From: Clostridia bacterium
GTDB lineage: Bacteria > Bacillota > Clostridia > Lutisporales > Lutisporaceae
Length of the DNA: 64,000 nt
Assembly: GCA_035628995.1 (NCBI GenBank)
Contig: DASPIR010000009.1
Span: 1-64,000 of the forward strand
Reading direction: 5' to 3'
Shown in pieces: positions 22,011 through 31,710 of the stretch. The notes under the pieces are model-generated. The model was not told where the DNA came from. It saw only the letters and a list, made by a program, of their open reading frames with translations, and made no database searches. Each line of letters begins with the position of its first letter. Positions within the stretch are counted from its first letter, which is position 1. Made by a program: the position numbers and the translations under genes.

Positions 22011-23438
22011 TTATCCTGCCATTGTAACAAACCTAAGCGCAAATAGTACGGCAAGAATATATACTATTGGGTGTACTTCCTTACCCTTACCTACTGAGAG
22101 CTTCATTATAGGATATGAAATGAAGCCTACTGCGATACCGTTTGCTATGCCATAGGAAAGTGGCATAATTATTAGTGTAAGGAATGCTGGTAACGCTTCT
22201 GTAAAGTCTTCAAAATCAATTTCCTTTACTGCACCCACCATCATAACACCAACAATAATAAGTGCCGGTGCTGTTGCTGCTGCTGGAATCAAACCAGCTA
22301 TAGGAGCTATGAACAAGCTTGCAATAAACATTACTGCAACCACAAAAGCGGTTAAACCTGTTCTTCCGCCTTCCATAACACCAGCTGCAGACTCTACATA
22401 TGTAGTTGTGTTTGAAGTACCGAAAACCGCACCAACTGAGGTAGCAACCGAGTCAGATATAAGAGCTTTGTCAATTCTTATAACTTTACCGTTCTTGTCA
22501 AGCATTCCAGCCTTTGTGCCGGTGCCTACAAGAGTTCCAATAGTGTCGAAAATATCAACAAAGCTGAAGGATATTATAAGTGTGATAATTGCAATCAATG
22601 TACTCCATACATCAACTGCTCCTGTTGCCTTTGCAAGTCCTGCAAAGTCAAAATGCATGAATGTAGGAGCCAAACTTGGAGGAGCCGAGAAAGGGCTGAA
22701 TCCCGCAGGTATTGCTACTACACCCAACGGTATGCCAATAAGTGTTGTTGCTAAAATACCGATAAGCATTGCACCTTTTACTTTTCTTGCAAGCAGAATT
22801 CCTGTTATGAATAAACCAATAACTGCAAGAAGCGTATTCGGTGCTGCAAAATTACCAAAGCCTACTACAGTTGCGGGGTTTGCTATTATAATTCCAGCAT
22901 TCTGGAAGCCTATAAATGCGATGAAAAGTCCAATACCAGCACTGACTGCATGCTTCATTGAATCGGGGATTGCATCAACAATAGCCATTCTGATCTTACT
23001 AACTGTTATAATGATTGAGAATATACCAGACAGGAATACAATGGCCAGACCCTGCTGCCATGTAAAGCCCATTGTAAGAACAACGGTAAAAGTAAAGAAT
23101 GCATTAAGTCCCATACCTGGTGCTTGTGCATAGGGGCAATTTGCATAGAGTGCCATAACCAGAGACCCTACAGCAGCTGCCAAACAAGTAGCTACCATTA
23201 CTGCGCCTACCACCGGGTCATTAAATGCATTGAAGCCGGCAGCTCCGTCACCCAGGGCATTGGCTGCGTTCATACCTGCCATCTTCAGGATTGACGGATT
23301 GACAAATATTATGTACGCCATTGTTACAAATGTAGTAAGTCCAGCCAGTATTTCAGTCTTTACATTGGTTTTGTTTTCTCTGAGCTTGAACAGCCTCTCC
23401 AGCATACCGGAATCTTGTACGTTTGATTTTGTTGTCAC
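22011..23438 (-). CDS. NCS2-family purine (guanine/hypoxanthine/adenine) permease
   Basis: The 475-residue protein is a polytopic membrane transporter of the AzgA/PbuG type (NCS2 family), importing purine bases with protons. It starts LFKLRENKTNVKTEILAGLT and continues TFVTMAYIIFVNP, diagnostic of AzgA-like permeases, and contains ANCPYAQAPGMGLNAFF and the F-D-T-I-G-T-L-V-G segment, with about twelve hydrophobic segments. The start is GTG at 23438, 6 nt behind AAGGAGGG. It neighbours adenine deaminase, which would use an imported base. Confidence 0.95.
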   Translation of the reverse strand: MTTKSNVQDSGMLERLFKLRENKTNVKTEILAGLTTFVTMAYIIFVNPSILKMAGMNAANALGDGAAGFNAFNDPVVGAVMVATCLAAAVGSLVMALYANCPYAQAPGMGLNAFFTFTVVLTMGFTWQQGLAIVFLSGIFSIIITVSKIRMAIVDAIPDSMKHAVSAGIGLFIAFIGFQNAGIIIANPATVVGFGNFAAPNTLLAVIGLFITGILLARKVKGAMLIGILATTLIGIPLGVVAIPAGFSPFSAPPSLAPTFMHFDFAGLAKATGAVDVWSTLIAIITLIISFSFVDIFDTIGTLVGTGTKAGMLDKNGKVIRIDKALISDSVATSVGAVFGTSNTTTYVESAAGVMEGGRTGLTAFVVAVMFIASLFIAPIAGLIPAAATAPALIIVGVMMVGAVKEIDFEDFTEALPAFLTLIIMPLSYGIANGIAVGFISYPIMKLSVGKGKEVHPIVYILAVLFALRFVTMAG

Positions 23439-23515
23439 GTAATTCCCTCCTTAATTTTTGTTGATTGAACTTCGCTTCTGTATAATTTTATGTACAATAA
23501 ATATATTACTATACT

Positions 23516-23545
23516 ATTATAATTAAAAACTATACCTTACCACAA
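23516..23545 (-). promoter_or_regulatory. Candidate promoter of the purine permease
   Basis: On the minus strand TTGTGG and TATAAT are 18 nt apart, with the start codon about 78 nt downstream. The leader is too short and lacks the conserved joints of a purine riboswitch. Confidence 0.45.
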
Positions 23546-23722
23546 CAACTTTATGTGATAAGTATTAATTATATATATTAATAAGCTGATTAATTATTAT
23601 AATAAGCACCTTTACAGATGATAAAGTTCCCTTTTATGGTAATATTAGTATTCGGGCGGGATATATAAAAATCCTCCTTTTGTGGAGATGGAATTAATTA
23701 GAATTTTAAGAAATCATACTTG
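23546..23722. other. AT-rich intergenic region
   Basis: No gene, repeat or known riboswitch was seen between the permease promoter and the terminator of the Ehr operon. Confidence 0.4.
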
Positions 23723-23757
23723 AAAGCCCTGGAATAGTTTATCTGTTCCAGGGCTTT
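23723..23757 (-). terminator. Hairpin after the Ehr operon
   Basis: A long stem, AAAGCCCTGGAATAG with its near complement CTGTTCCAGGGCTTT, lies 11 nt after the last gene of the operon. There is no long T run on the minus strand, so it may be a weak terminator or an RNA end protector. Confidence 0.6.
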
Positions 23758-23768
23758 GCTATTCAATA

Positions 23769-24560
23769 TTATTCAATTCTGTCCAAGGCTTTCAACATTC
23801 CATATATAATAGCCTGAGGTCTTGGTGGACAGCCCGGGATATAAACATCTACGGGTACAATGCAATCTATTCCGTTCCTGGTTGCATAGCTGTCCTTGAA
23901 GATACCCCCGCTGCATGCGCAAGCACCCACAGCTACTACAAGCTTGGGATCAGGGGCCGAATTATAGGTTTTTACAAGAGCCAGCTCCATATTCCTTGAA
24001 GCAGTTCCGGTAACCAGCAGCATATCAGCATGCCTCGGTGATGCAACGAAGTGAAGTCCGAACCTTTCCAAGTCATTAAACGGATTGTTCAATGCATTTA
24101 TTTCATAATCGCAGCCATTACACGAGCCGGCATCCACTTCTCTTATCTGCAGACTGCGTCCAAACATTTTTTTCACTTTCTCTTCAAGCTTCCTGCCTAT
24201 TATTTCATAGGATTCATCGGGTACTTCCCTGATTTCAACAGCTGGAGCTTCTTTTCGCAAGAAGACGCGGCTTTTTTCCGCCAATTCAAACTCACTTGTC
24301 ATTGTAACAGCCTTAGCCGGACATACTTCCTCGCAAAGGGAGCAAAATATGCACTCATCCAGGTTTATTCCTATTTCCTTCTTTTGCTTATCAAGCACTA
24401 TAGCAGCCGAAGGGCACCTGTTAACGCACTCCCCGCATGCTGTACAAACCGAAGCGTCTATAGCCGGCTTTCCCATGATAAATCCGGGGTTAGTGCGATC
24501 TTTAGGGTATTCATTTGTTAATCTGGGGTATTTAATTATTTTTTTCAATGTATCAAACAT
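23769..24560 (-). CDS. Fused ferredoxin and NuoB-like small subunit of an Ehr/hydrogenase-4-type complex
   Basis: The 263-residue protein is a fusion. Residues about 30-90 are a two-cluster ferredoxin (CTACGECVNRCP and CIFCSLCEEVCP), equivalent to HycF/NuoI. Residues about 140-263 are the HycG/HyfI/NuoB small subunit with the cluster ligands CNGC, GACACSGG and PGCPPRP all present. Electrons would pass from the ferredoxin clusters to the cluster next to the large subunit. It is separated from the large-subunit gene by 284 bp holding a MITE-like element, so its expression may differ. The ATG follows AAGGA. This fusion occurs in other Ehr-like and hydrogenase-4 loci. Confidence 0.88.
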   Translation of the reverse strand: MFDTLKKIIKYPRLTNEYPKDRTNPGFIMGKPAIDASVCTACGECVNRCPSAAIVLDKQKKEIGINLDECIFCSLCEEVCPAKAVTMTSEFELAEKSRVFLRKEAPAVEIREVPDESYEIIGRKLEEKVKKMFGRSLQIREVDAGSCNGCDYEINALNNPFNDLERFGLHFVASPRHADMLLVTGTASRNMELALVKTYNSAPDPKLVVAVGACACSGGIFKDSYATRNGIDCIVPVDVYIPGCPPRPQAIIYGMLKALDRIE

Positions 24561-24628
24561 AATTAATCATCCTTATCTACATATTTCATACCAAATCCAT
24601 TACATAATAATAGAATACTGCGACACAA

Positions 24629-24828
24629 GGGAACGGGTACCACTGAACACACGGATATTCCACGGATTCCTACGGAATTGCGCGGTTAATTTATATAATA
24701 TATAGCGACATTAGAGAGTTTTGATACTTACTCTTTATCAATTATTCTTATGTTTCAGAATATTTTTTCCCGCCGTGTATTTAGTGGATTTCAGTGTTTT
24801 TCCGAAGGAAAACCGTGGTGCCGTTCCC
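24629..24828. mobile_element. MITE-like element between two genes of the Ehr operon
   Basis: About 200 bp bounded by imperfect inverted ends: GGGAACGGGTACCAC on the left and GTGGTGCCGTTCCC on the right. The inside has repeated ACACGGA and TTCCACGGA blocks and no gene. No clear target-site duplication was seen. It separates the large-subunit gene from the small-subunit gene in an otherwise tightly packed operon. Confidence 0.45.
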
Positions 24829-24844
24829 TATTACTTAAGACGCA

Positions 24845-26425
24845 CTATAAGTCATTTCCCGCATATGACAAGTTGAAGCTTTTGTTTATCAACGGAAAAT
24901 CAGGTACCGTATTACCTTTGACTGCATGGCATAATGCCGGCCAATTGCAGAATGACGGGGTTCTGACCTTATACCTGAATATTGTGTTATTCTCGCCTGT
25001 CATCACCCAGTGAATGTTTTCCCCTCTGGGAGATTCAGTATAGCCTAATGCAAACTCATAAGGCTTAACTTCAGTTATGGTTGATAGTATTTCTCCTGCT
25101 TTCATTGCTTCAATAGCCTGTGTTATTATTTTTATTGCTTCGTAGCATTCTTCTATTTTTACATTCATTCTGCTGTTTACATCGCCATAATCATGTTCCG
25201 GTACATTGAATGCTGTACTCTCATACATTTCATAGGGGAACTCACGTCTTACATCGTATTTTATGCCCGAAGCACGGCCTGCCGGCCCGGTTGCATTCAT
25301 GTCAAGGGCAATGCTGTTTTTAAGCACTCCTGTATTCTCCACCCTATCTATAAAAAAGCTGCTTGCCTTAATTATCTTTACTGTATCATCAAGTTCTTTT
25401 TTTATTACCTTGATCATATCAATGATTTTCTTCTCATTACTGCTGATAAAGTCTTTTCTTAGCCCTCCCGGCTTGTTCACACTCCTCAAAAACCTGCTTC
25501 CGGTCAGTTCTTCTGTAAGCTGATACATCCAACCGCGCAGCATATTAAACTGTGAAGCCGCAAACCCATATGCCACATCGACGCATATCCCTGAAAGGTC
25601 GCCAAAGTGGCTTATCAGGCGCTCAGTCTCAGCAAATACAACTCTTGAATAACTGGCTCTTTGAGGTACCACAACCCCTGCAATTTTCTCTATAGCCTGG
25701 CAGAAGGCAAGGGAATTGGAGAAAGTCTCATCCCCGGATATCCTTTCGGATATGTAGAAGCATTTTTCTATGCTGGTGCCCTCGCTCAATTTTTCTATTC
25801 CTTTATGAACAAAATAAAGCTGTGCCTCAAGGTTTATTATTGGTTCCCCAGCTACGCTGAACCTGAAATGACCCGGCTCTATTATGCCTGCATGCACCGG
25901 GCCTACCGGAATTTCAAAAACCCCTGTTCCTTCGATTTTAACAAATTCCTGATCGTTTTTTTCAAAATGCGGCTTATGCTTGCTGTCAAAATCCTTCCTT
26001 AACGGATACATATTCTCCGGCCAATTGCCGTGAAATACAAAGCGCCTTGAATCCGGATGTCCTTCAGGAATGATACCAAATAAATCCCTTATTTCACGCT
26101 CGTAAAGGTGAGCCTGGTGTATATCTATTGTGATAGATTTAAATGTGGGATTTTCCGCTCCTACACCGTATTTCAGGATGAGAAAGAAGCCTTCCTCTTT
26201 AATTGCGAAAACGTAGTAAATCCCGTACTTACCGCAAATCGACCTCTCATCGTTTGCAAATAGGGATACCAGCGACCCTCCAACGCTGCACACATGTTTG
26301 CAGATATTCAGTATATTATCGCCGTTGACTTCCACATATATCTCATTTGAATTGTGAGTGCTGCAGCTGTATATATCATCTGGAAAACTCCCTGAAAGTT
26401 CATCTAATACTCTTTGAAACGACAT
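24845..26425 (-). CDS. Ehr-type large subunit (NuoCD/HyfG-like) lacking nickel ligands
   Basis: The 526-residue protein is a fused NuoC-NuoD-type subunit. Residues about 1-150 are NuoC-like (YEREIRDLFGIIPEGHPD then PENMYPLRKDF). The NuoD/hydrogenase part begins IPVGPVHAGIIEPGHFRF. The position of the first nickel motif (R-V-C-G-I-C in HycE) reads RISGDE here, and the second (D-P-C-Y-S-C) reads NLSYAG, so all four nickel-binding cysteines are gone. It therefore cannot hold a NiFe centre. This is the mark of Ehr complexes, relatives of both complex I and group 4 hydrogenases. It overlaps nothing and starts 2 nt from the next gene. Confidence 0.9.
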   Translation of the reverse strand: MSFQRVLDELSGSFPDDIYSCSTHNSNEIYVEVNGDNILNICKHVCSVGGSLVSLFANDERSICGKYGIYYVFAIKEEGFFLILKYGVGAENPTFKSITIDIHQAHLYEREIRDLFGIIPEGHPDSRRFVFHGNWPENMYPLRKDFDSKHKPHFEKNDQEFVKIEGTGVFEIPVGPVHAGIIEPGHFRFSVAGEPIINLEAQLYFVHKGIEKLSEGTSIEKCFYISERISGDETFSNSLAFCQAIEKIAGVVVPQRASYSRVVFAETERLISHFGDLSGICVDVAYGFAASQFNMLRGWMYQLTEELTGSRFLRSVNKPGGLRKDFISSNEKKIIDMIKVIKKELDDTVKIIKASSFFIDRVENTGVLKNSIALDMNATGPAGRASGIKYDVRREFPYEMYESTAFNVPEHDYGDVNSRMNVKIEECYEAIKIITQAIEAMKAGEILSTITEVKPYEFALGYTESPRGENIHWVMTGENNTIFRYKVRTPSFCNWPALCHAVKGNTVPDFPLINKSFNLSYAGNDL

Positions 26426-26426
26426 A

Positions 26427-27905
26427 TTATTGTCCCCCCATTATTATTCTGGACGCTGATTCAATAAGCATTGAAAGCGGCTTGGGCATATAAAGACCCA
26501 TCACAGCTATGACAACAAATAAAACGATTATTACGGCAGTGCCGGGATAGTTTATATCTCCCCGCACCATATTCTTGTTCTTGACTTCACCGAAAAACAT
26601 CATGAGCATTGATACTGCTATACCAACAAATACAAGACTTATAAGCAGTATCAGCATTATTCCGAGTGCAGTGTGATCAGCATCAAAGAAAGCAATTATT
26701 ATATTCAATTCACTTGCAAACACGCTGAAGGGCGGCATACCTGCAATAGCAAACAAACCAAGGAGAAATGCAGTGCCGGTAATCGGGAGTATCCTAAGTA
26801 ATCCGGTTACCCTGGAAATCTCCTTTGTCTTATATTTCAGATACACATTCCCTGATGAAAGGAAAAGCATTGATTTCGTGAATGCATGATTTACCATATG
26901 AAACAGCGCCCCGAATACAGCAATTGGTGTAAATGCCCCAAAGCCCAAGGCTATAATACCCATGTGCTCAATGCTGGAGTATGCAAGAAGACGCTTATAG
27001 TCTCTTTGTCTGAGAATGAATAAGGCTGCTGTTGCAATTGATAAGAAACCTGCAATCAGAAACAGCCTTCCAGTATAAGCAGTGCTCCCAAGACTCTTAT
27101 TTACAATTATTGTCACTCTGATTATTCCATACATTGCGCTGTTGAGTAAAACCCCTGAAAGCAGGGCGCTGATAGGTGCCGGCGCCTGGCTGTGTGCATC
27201 AGGCAGCCATGTATGCATTGGAGCAAGTCCCACCTTTGTGCCGTATCCCACAAATATAAATATAAATGCTATTTTCAGTATACTCGCATCAAGCTTGGCC
27301 GCGTTTTGATTAAGAAACAACCAGTTCAACTGAATGCTTGGATTATGAAAAACACTGGCTGAAGCGTAGTTTATGAAAACAATTCCTAAAAGCGCAAGTG
27401 CAATACCAACTGAACAAATTATTACATACTTCCATGCAGCTTCTATTGAGTGCTTGTTATTATAGAACCCTACCAGAAATACGGAGGCCAGCGTAGTGGC
27501 TTCTATTGCTATCCACATCAGTCCCAAGTTCTGAGTAGTAACAACCAGCACCATTGTGAATATGAATGTATATATCAATATGTAAAATAGCTTAATGCTC
27601 CTCAGTTCAATGGCTTTATGCTTATACTCCTCATTAAGATATCCTATTGAATAAATACATACCAGAGAGCCAAGTATCAATATTATATCCAATAAAAGCA
27701 CACTTAGGGAATCTATATAGAAATAACCCGCAAGCTCTGGGAAGCTTAGATTTCCAAAGGCAAGAACCCCATTGGTTATATATATCGAAGCAAGCAGCAG
27801 CAGTACTGCCCCTGTCGCATTTATCGCGTGTAATACGCCCTTCTTATTTGTTAATAAGAAAAGCAGTGCGAATATTAACGGAATTAGCAATGCAAAGATT
27901 TCCAT
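26427..27905 (-). CDS. HyfF-like antiporter-type membrane subunit
   Basis: The 492-residue protein is a NuoN/NuoL/HyfF-type membrane subunit with about 14 predicted helices. The conserved parts include WIAIEATTLASVFLVGFYN, the lysine-bearing KVGLAPMHTWLPDAHSQAPA (about residue 225) and LLAYSSIEHMGIIALG. These form the proton or sodium channel of the complex. It is one of two such subunits here. The ATG follows GAGGGG and the gene is 3 nt downstream of the HyfE-like gene. Confidence 0.93.
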   Translation of the reverse strand: MEIFALLIPLIFALLFLLTNKKGVLHAINATGAVLLLLASIYITNGVLAFGNLSFPELAGYFYIDSLSVLLLDIILILGSLVCIYSIGYLNEEYKHKAIELRSIKLFYILIYTFIFTMVLVVTTQNLGLMWIAIEATTLASVFLVGFYNNKHSIEAAWKYVIICSVGIALALLGIVFINYASASVFHNPSIQLNWLFLNQNAAKLDASILKIAFIFIFVGYGTKVGLAPMHTWLPDAHSQAPAPISALLSGVLLNSAMYGIIRVTIIVNKSLGSTAYTGRLFLIAGFLSIATAALFILRQRDYKRLLAYSSIEHMGIIALGFGAFTPIAVFGALFHMVNHAFTKSMLFLSSGNVYLKYKTKEISRVTGLLRILPITGTAFLLGLFAIAGMPPFSVFASELNIIIAFFDADHTALGIMLILLISLVFVGIAVSMLMMFFGEVKNKNMVRGDINYPGTAVIIVLFVVIAVMGLYMPKPLSMLIESASRIIMGGQ

Positions 27906-27908
27906 GTC

Positions 27909-28565
27909 TTATCCCCTCAAGTTCCTCAATTTGTTTAAATCAATCGAATCAAAATTCTCATTTATTTTAAATACCAATACACCCATTATCATAACTGCTG
28001 TAAGCAAATCGACAAGTATGCCAGCATCAATAATTATAGGCATTCCATGGGTAATAAACAATGCAGCGGTAAACAAACCGTTTTCTATAACCAGAAAACC
28101 TATTATCTGGCTAATAGCCTTTTTCCTGTTTATCATAAAGAATAGACCTATCAACATAACTGAAATTGAATTTACTAGATAAAGCCTTATGCTGCTGTCA
28201 TTAATGCCCTTAACCGCAGAAACAGAAAAGTATGATAATATTACCAGTCCGAAACAGATCAATACAGCTAAAGGTATATTCAGAAAAAAGCCCTTCTCAA
28301 CCTTGTGCTCGACTTTAGCAGCAGTACCTCTGAGAAGCTTTGGAATATATATAACCTTTAGTGCGATTATCAAGCCGCATACTACAAGAATGTCGATCTT
28401 TCCCTCCTTGAAGAGGTTCTGGATGCCGAGCAAGCCGGCGGCTATAGCAATAAGAAGCGACTGAATCCTGAAGGTCTTGATGCAGGAGTCCACCCTCTTG
28501 TTTGCCACCAGCATAAATGATGATAACAATATAAGAATTGATAATATACTCAAATAGTCCTTCAT
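27909..28565 (-). CDS. HyfE-like membrane subunit
   Basis: The 218-residue protein is a HyfE-type (NuoK-related) membrane protein with about six helices, e.g. LSILSILILLSSFMLVANK, LYLVNSISVMLIGLFFMI and DAGILVDLLTAVMIMGVLV with conserved acidic residues inside helices as in NuoK. It is part of the membrane arm. Its start lies 3 nt after the preceding gene ends and follows GGGGAGG. Confidence 0.88.
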   Translation of the reverse strand: MKDYLSILSILILLSSFMLVANKRVDSCIKTFRIQSLLIAIAAGLLGIQNLFKEGKIDILVVCGLIIALKVIYIPKLLRGTAAKVEHKVEKGFFLNIPLAVLICFGLVILSYFSVSAVKGINDSSIRLYLVNSISVMLIGLFFMINRKKAISQIIGFLVIENGLFTAALFITHGMPIIIDAGILVDLLTAVMIMGVLVFKINENFDSIDLNKLRNLRG

Positions 28566-28567
28566 GC

Positions 28568-29518
28568 TTACCTCCCCACAATGAAATATTCCGCAAATCC
28601 AAGAAAAGAAAGTATAAACGAAATAGCTGCCAGATTCGGAACGCTGAAAAGCCTAAGCTTTACCGTACTGATTTCAGCAATAGCAACAAGCACTGATATA
28701 AATATGACCTTAGCTAAATACAGCAAAAGTGATACGATCACGACCATTGCAGGATTGACCATATGTATTAATGCATCAAGCGGAATAAACAAGTTTGCAA
28801 GCAAGGTTATAAGTATCAGCTGTTTTATTGATGCTCCCAGTTCCATGAGTGCCAGGTGCTTTCCTGAATATTCAAGGATCATTGCCTCATGCACCATAGT
28901 CAACTCCAAATGAGTTGCAGGGTCATCTATAGGTATTCTTGACGTCTCTGCCATCAGAATGATAAAAACAGCCAGAAAAACCAATACATAAACAGGTTGA
29001 ATAATCAAAGGGCCAAGCTGTGTGGCATTAACCATCATCGTATATGCAGAAGTTGATTTTGCCATAAGTCCTATAGTGAACAGGGACACAAGCATGGAAG
29101 GCTCAAATATTGAGGAAATCATCATTTCCCTGCTGCTTCCCATACCTCCAAAGGTACTTCCTGTATCAAGAGCAGCCAGTGTCAGAAAGAACCTGCCCAG
29201 AGCCAGTATGTAAATCGATAGTATTATATCTCCGGCAAAGCTCACCGGTTGTATAAGCGTTGTTACAGGGATTAAGAGCGCCGCGCATAGGTTGGCTGTA
29301 AATATTACATAAGGCGCAGCCTTAAAAATCCACGATGAAGTTTCAGATACCACAGTATCCTTTTTCATGAGTTTAAATATATCATAATAAAGTTGGAGCA
29401 CTGGTGCGCCTTTTCTCTTTTGTGAAAGAGCCTTGATTTTCTTTATTATGCCATTCACTAAAGGCGCAACACATATCATAACTAACAATTGTATCAATAT
29501 GTAAACAATACTGTCCAT
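28568..29518 (-). CDS. HyfC-like (NuoH-type) membrane subunit
   Basis: The 316-residue protein is a NuoH/HycD/HyfC-type membrane subunit that connects the peripheral arm to the membrane arm. Typical segments are RKGAPVLQLYYDIFKLMKKD, DTGSTFGGMGSSREMMISS, and the acidic cluster RIPIDDPATHLELTMVHEAM followed by ILEYSG. Eight helices are expected. The ATG at 29518 follows AAGGAG. Confidence 0.92.
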   Translation of the reverse strand: MDSIVYILIQLLVMICVAPLVNGIIKKIKALSQKRKGAPVLQLYYDIFKLMKKDTVVSETSSWIFKAAPYVIFTANLCAALLIPVTTLIQPVSFAGDIILSIYILALGRFFLTLAALDTGSTFGGMGSSREMMISSIFEPSMLVSLFTIGLMAKSTSAYTMMVNATQLGPLIIQPVYVLVFLAVFIILMAETSRIPIDDPATHLELTMVHEAMILEYSGKHLALMELGASIKQLILITLLANLFIPLDALIHMVNPAMVVIVSLLLYLAKVIFISVLVAIAEISTVKLRLFSVPNLAAISFILSFLGFAEYFIVGR

Positions 29519-29563
29519 TTTAATTCTCCTTAAATGTTTCTGTAATAAAACACATCAACGCGT

Positions 29564-31609
29564 TTAGCTTAGGACGTAATAAACCAACAGAGCAATCATT
29601 GTAACAAATATATAGATGAGATATGCATGTATGCTGCCTGTTTGTATGGAATGCCTTGTTCTTTTTGAAAACTGAGCAAATAAGCGTATTATAGGTGCAT
29701 AAAAGTACAGTTCAAACAGAGATTGTGTAGACACTATATATTTGATTGACTTATGATAATACGGCGATGCACCTTCCTCTGTCTTTATTTCTCTACCAGG
29801 CATATAAAGCGGCTTCAAAACAATACGCAGCGGTTTTGAATATCCCGTAGCACTATACTGCATCCGTGGGTTTAGTCCAACAAATCCACAGTCCCATGTG
29901 CCATATTTTCTTTCTTTTGAATGACCTCCTGCCAATTTTACCAATATAAAGGTCACACTTGCGATGACAACCCCCATAATAACAACCGCAATTGGTGAAA
30001 TCGCGTTTTTATTTATACTTAAAGGATAATAAACGAAAAATGCTCCTCCTTGCAGATCGGATATAAGCGTTGTGCCTATCATTTCAAGGTTTACCCTGTC
30101 AATAAGTCTCAAGGCCAATGTTGGGAAAATACCCAGTATGACACATAATAGAGTAAGCAAGCCTTGCCCTATTCTCATGCTTGCTGGAACCTCCCGCGCA
30201 CTTTCTGCATGCTCACTTCTGGGCAATCCCAGAAAAGATATTCCTATCAGTTTTACAAAGCAAGCCGCTGCTAATGCACCTGCCATAGCAAGTGCCGCCA
30301 CGGTCAGCATGGATATGAGGTTTATTGCCGAGGTGTTTGAGCCTAAACTCATAAATAATGACTGATAAGTCATCCACTCGCTGGCAAAACCATTAAAAGG
30401 AGGTATTGCAGATATCGAAAGAGCTGCTATCAGAAAGAGGAGTCCGGTAAAGGGCATCTTTTTTATGAGACCTCCCAATTCCTCCATATCCTTGGTGTGA
30501 GTTGCATAATGTATTGAGCCGGCCCCCAGGAAAAGTGCACCTTTGAATAGTGTATGGTTCAAAAGGTGAAAAAGCGCAGCCATCATGGAAAGACCGCATA
30601 AAACCATATTCCCGCTGGAGTATGCCATAAAGGAAATACCCATTCCCATCAATATTATTCCTATATTTTCTATACTGCTATAAGCAAGAAGCCGTTTGAT
30701 GTTGTGCTCCATTAGAGCATAAGCCACTCCCAGCACTGCAGAGACAGCCCCGGCAGTAAGTATCAAAACACCCCACCACATAGGCTTGTCCGTAAAAGAA
30801 ATAAATGCAAAACGGAGAATTCCATATATAGCGGTTTTTATCATTATTCCTGACATAAGGGCCGATACATTGCTTGGAGCTGCCGGATGCGCATAAGGAA
30901 GCCATACATGAAAGGGAATCACACCGGCTTTTGTACCGAAGCCAATCAGAAGCAAAACAAATACTATACTCTTGATACTTGCCGGGACAGCACCAATATT
31001 AACTCCAATCTCAAGGCTGTGGGTGTACTTGTACGTTAACATGAAAGCTATCGTTAAGAAGGCTGTACCGATATGAGTCATTATTAGGTATAGTGTCCCT
31101 GCTTTTCTGTTTTCTGCATGCTCGCCTTCAAATATGACCAGGAAGTATGATAATAAAGACATTAGCTCCCATGATATCAGGAAGCCTATGACATTGCCTG
31201 ATGTCATCACAAATATCATCGATAATATAAAAGTGTTATATAAAAAATTAAACATTCCTACGTTTCTCTTGTTGTAATAATGCGAAATATACCCTATCGA
31301 GTATATTGACACTGCCAATACCAGAATTGAAAGAGCAAGTATGAAAAAAGCCGAAAGCTTGTCTATATACAGATTGAAGGCTATATGAGGCACAGACATG
31401 GAAAAGCTTGCAATGACAGTCTTCTGTGTTCCTTCCACGATATTGGCGATAGAAAGCCAGATACCCGCAGCTGCGGCTATAGAGCTTAATAGGTTAGATA
31501 GTATATTGCAGATTTTATGTTTATTATAGAAAACAAGCGATGTTAGCGCGCTTGCAGTATAAAAAACCAACATAGCTGCAGCTAATGGTCCGTTATTAAT
31601 TATGTACAT
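29564..31609 (-). CDS. HyfB-like (NuoL-type) membrane subunit
   Basis: The 681-residue protein is the large antiporter-like subunit (HyfB/HycC type) with about 16 helices. Evidence: WELMSLLSYFLVIFEGEHAE (glutamate in helix 5, residue about 150), GTKAGVIPFHVWLPYAHPAA (about 223) and KRLLAYSSIENIGIILMG. A hydrophilic tail segment contains RKYGTWDCGFVGLNPRMQYS, also typical of HyfB/HycC. It is the first gene of the operon. The ATG follows GGAGG. Confidence 0.93.
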   Translation of the reverse strand: MYIINNGPLAAAMLVFYTASALTSLVFYNKHKICNILSNLLSSIAAAAGIWLSIANIVEGTQKTVIASFSMSVPHIAFNLYIDKLSAFFILALSILVLAVSIYSIGYISHYYNKRNVGMFNFLYNTFILSMIFVMTSGNVIGFLISWELMSLLSYFLVIFEGEHAENRKAGTLYLIMTHIGTAFLTIAFMLTYKYTHSLEIGVNIGAVPASIKSIVFVLLLIGFGTKAGVIPFHVWLPYAHPAAPSNVSALMSGIMIKTAIYGILRFAFISFTDKPMWWGVLILTAGAVSAVLGVAYALMEHNIKRLLAYSSIENIGIILMGMGISFMAYSSGNMVLCGLSMMAALFHLLNHTLFKGALFLGAGSIHYATHTKDMEELGGLIKKMPFTGLLFLIAALSISAIPPFNGFASEWMTYQSLFMSLGSNTSAINLISMLTVAALAMAGALAAACFVKLIGISFLGLPRSEHAESAREVPASMRIGQGLLTLLCVILGIFPTLALRLIDRVNLEMIGTTLISDLQGGAFFVYYPLSINKNAISPIAVVIMGVVIASVTFILVKLAGGHSKERKYGTWDCGFVGLNPRMQYSATGYSKPLRIVLKPLYMPGREIKTEEGASPYYHKSIKYIVSTQSLFELYFYAPIIRLFAQFSKRTRHSIQTGSIHAYLIYIFVTMIALLVYYVLS

Positions 31610-31643
31610 TTTTTAACCTCCAAAAAGACGTATGAACGCTTCC

Positions 31644-31671
31644 ATTATACTCCTCGAGTTCAGAAATGCAA
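31644..31671 (-). promoter_or_regulatory. Promoter of the Ehr operon
   Basis: On the minus strand TTGCAT and a perfect TATAAT are 16 nt apart, with the TATAAT about 35 nt upstream of the ATG of the HyfB-like gene. This is a good vegetative (sigma A) promoter. Confidence 0.65.
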
Positions 31672-31710
31672 GAGTTTATTGCTGGAATTTGTTGTTTTTT
31701 GCATGAAAAT

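Noticed and set aside
23439-23722. Purine riboswitch upstream of the purine permease
   Set aside because: No conserved joining sequences of the purine aptamer are seen and the leader behind the likely promoter is only about 78 nt.
24845-26425. Functional group 4 NiFe hydrogenase large subunit
   Set aside because: All four cysteines that bind nickel are replaced.
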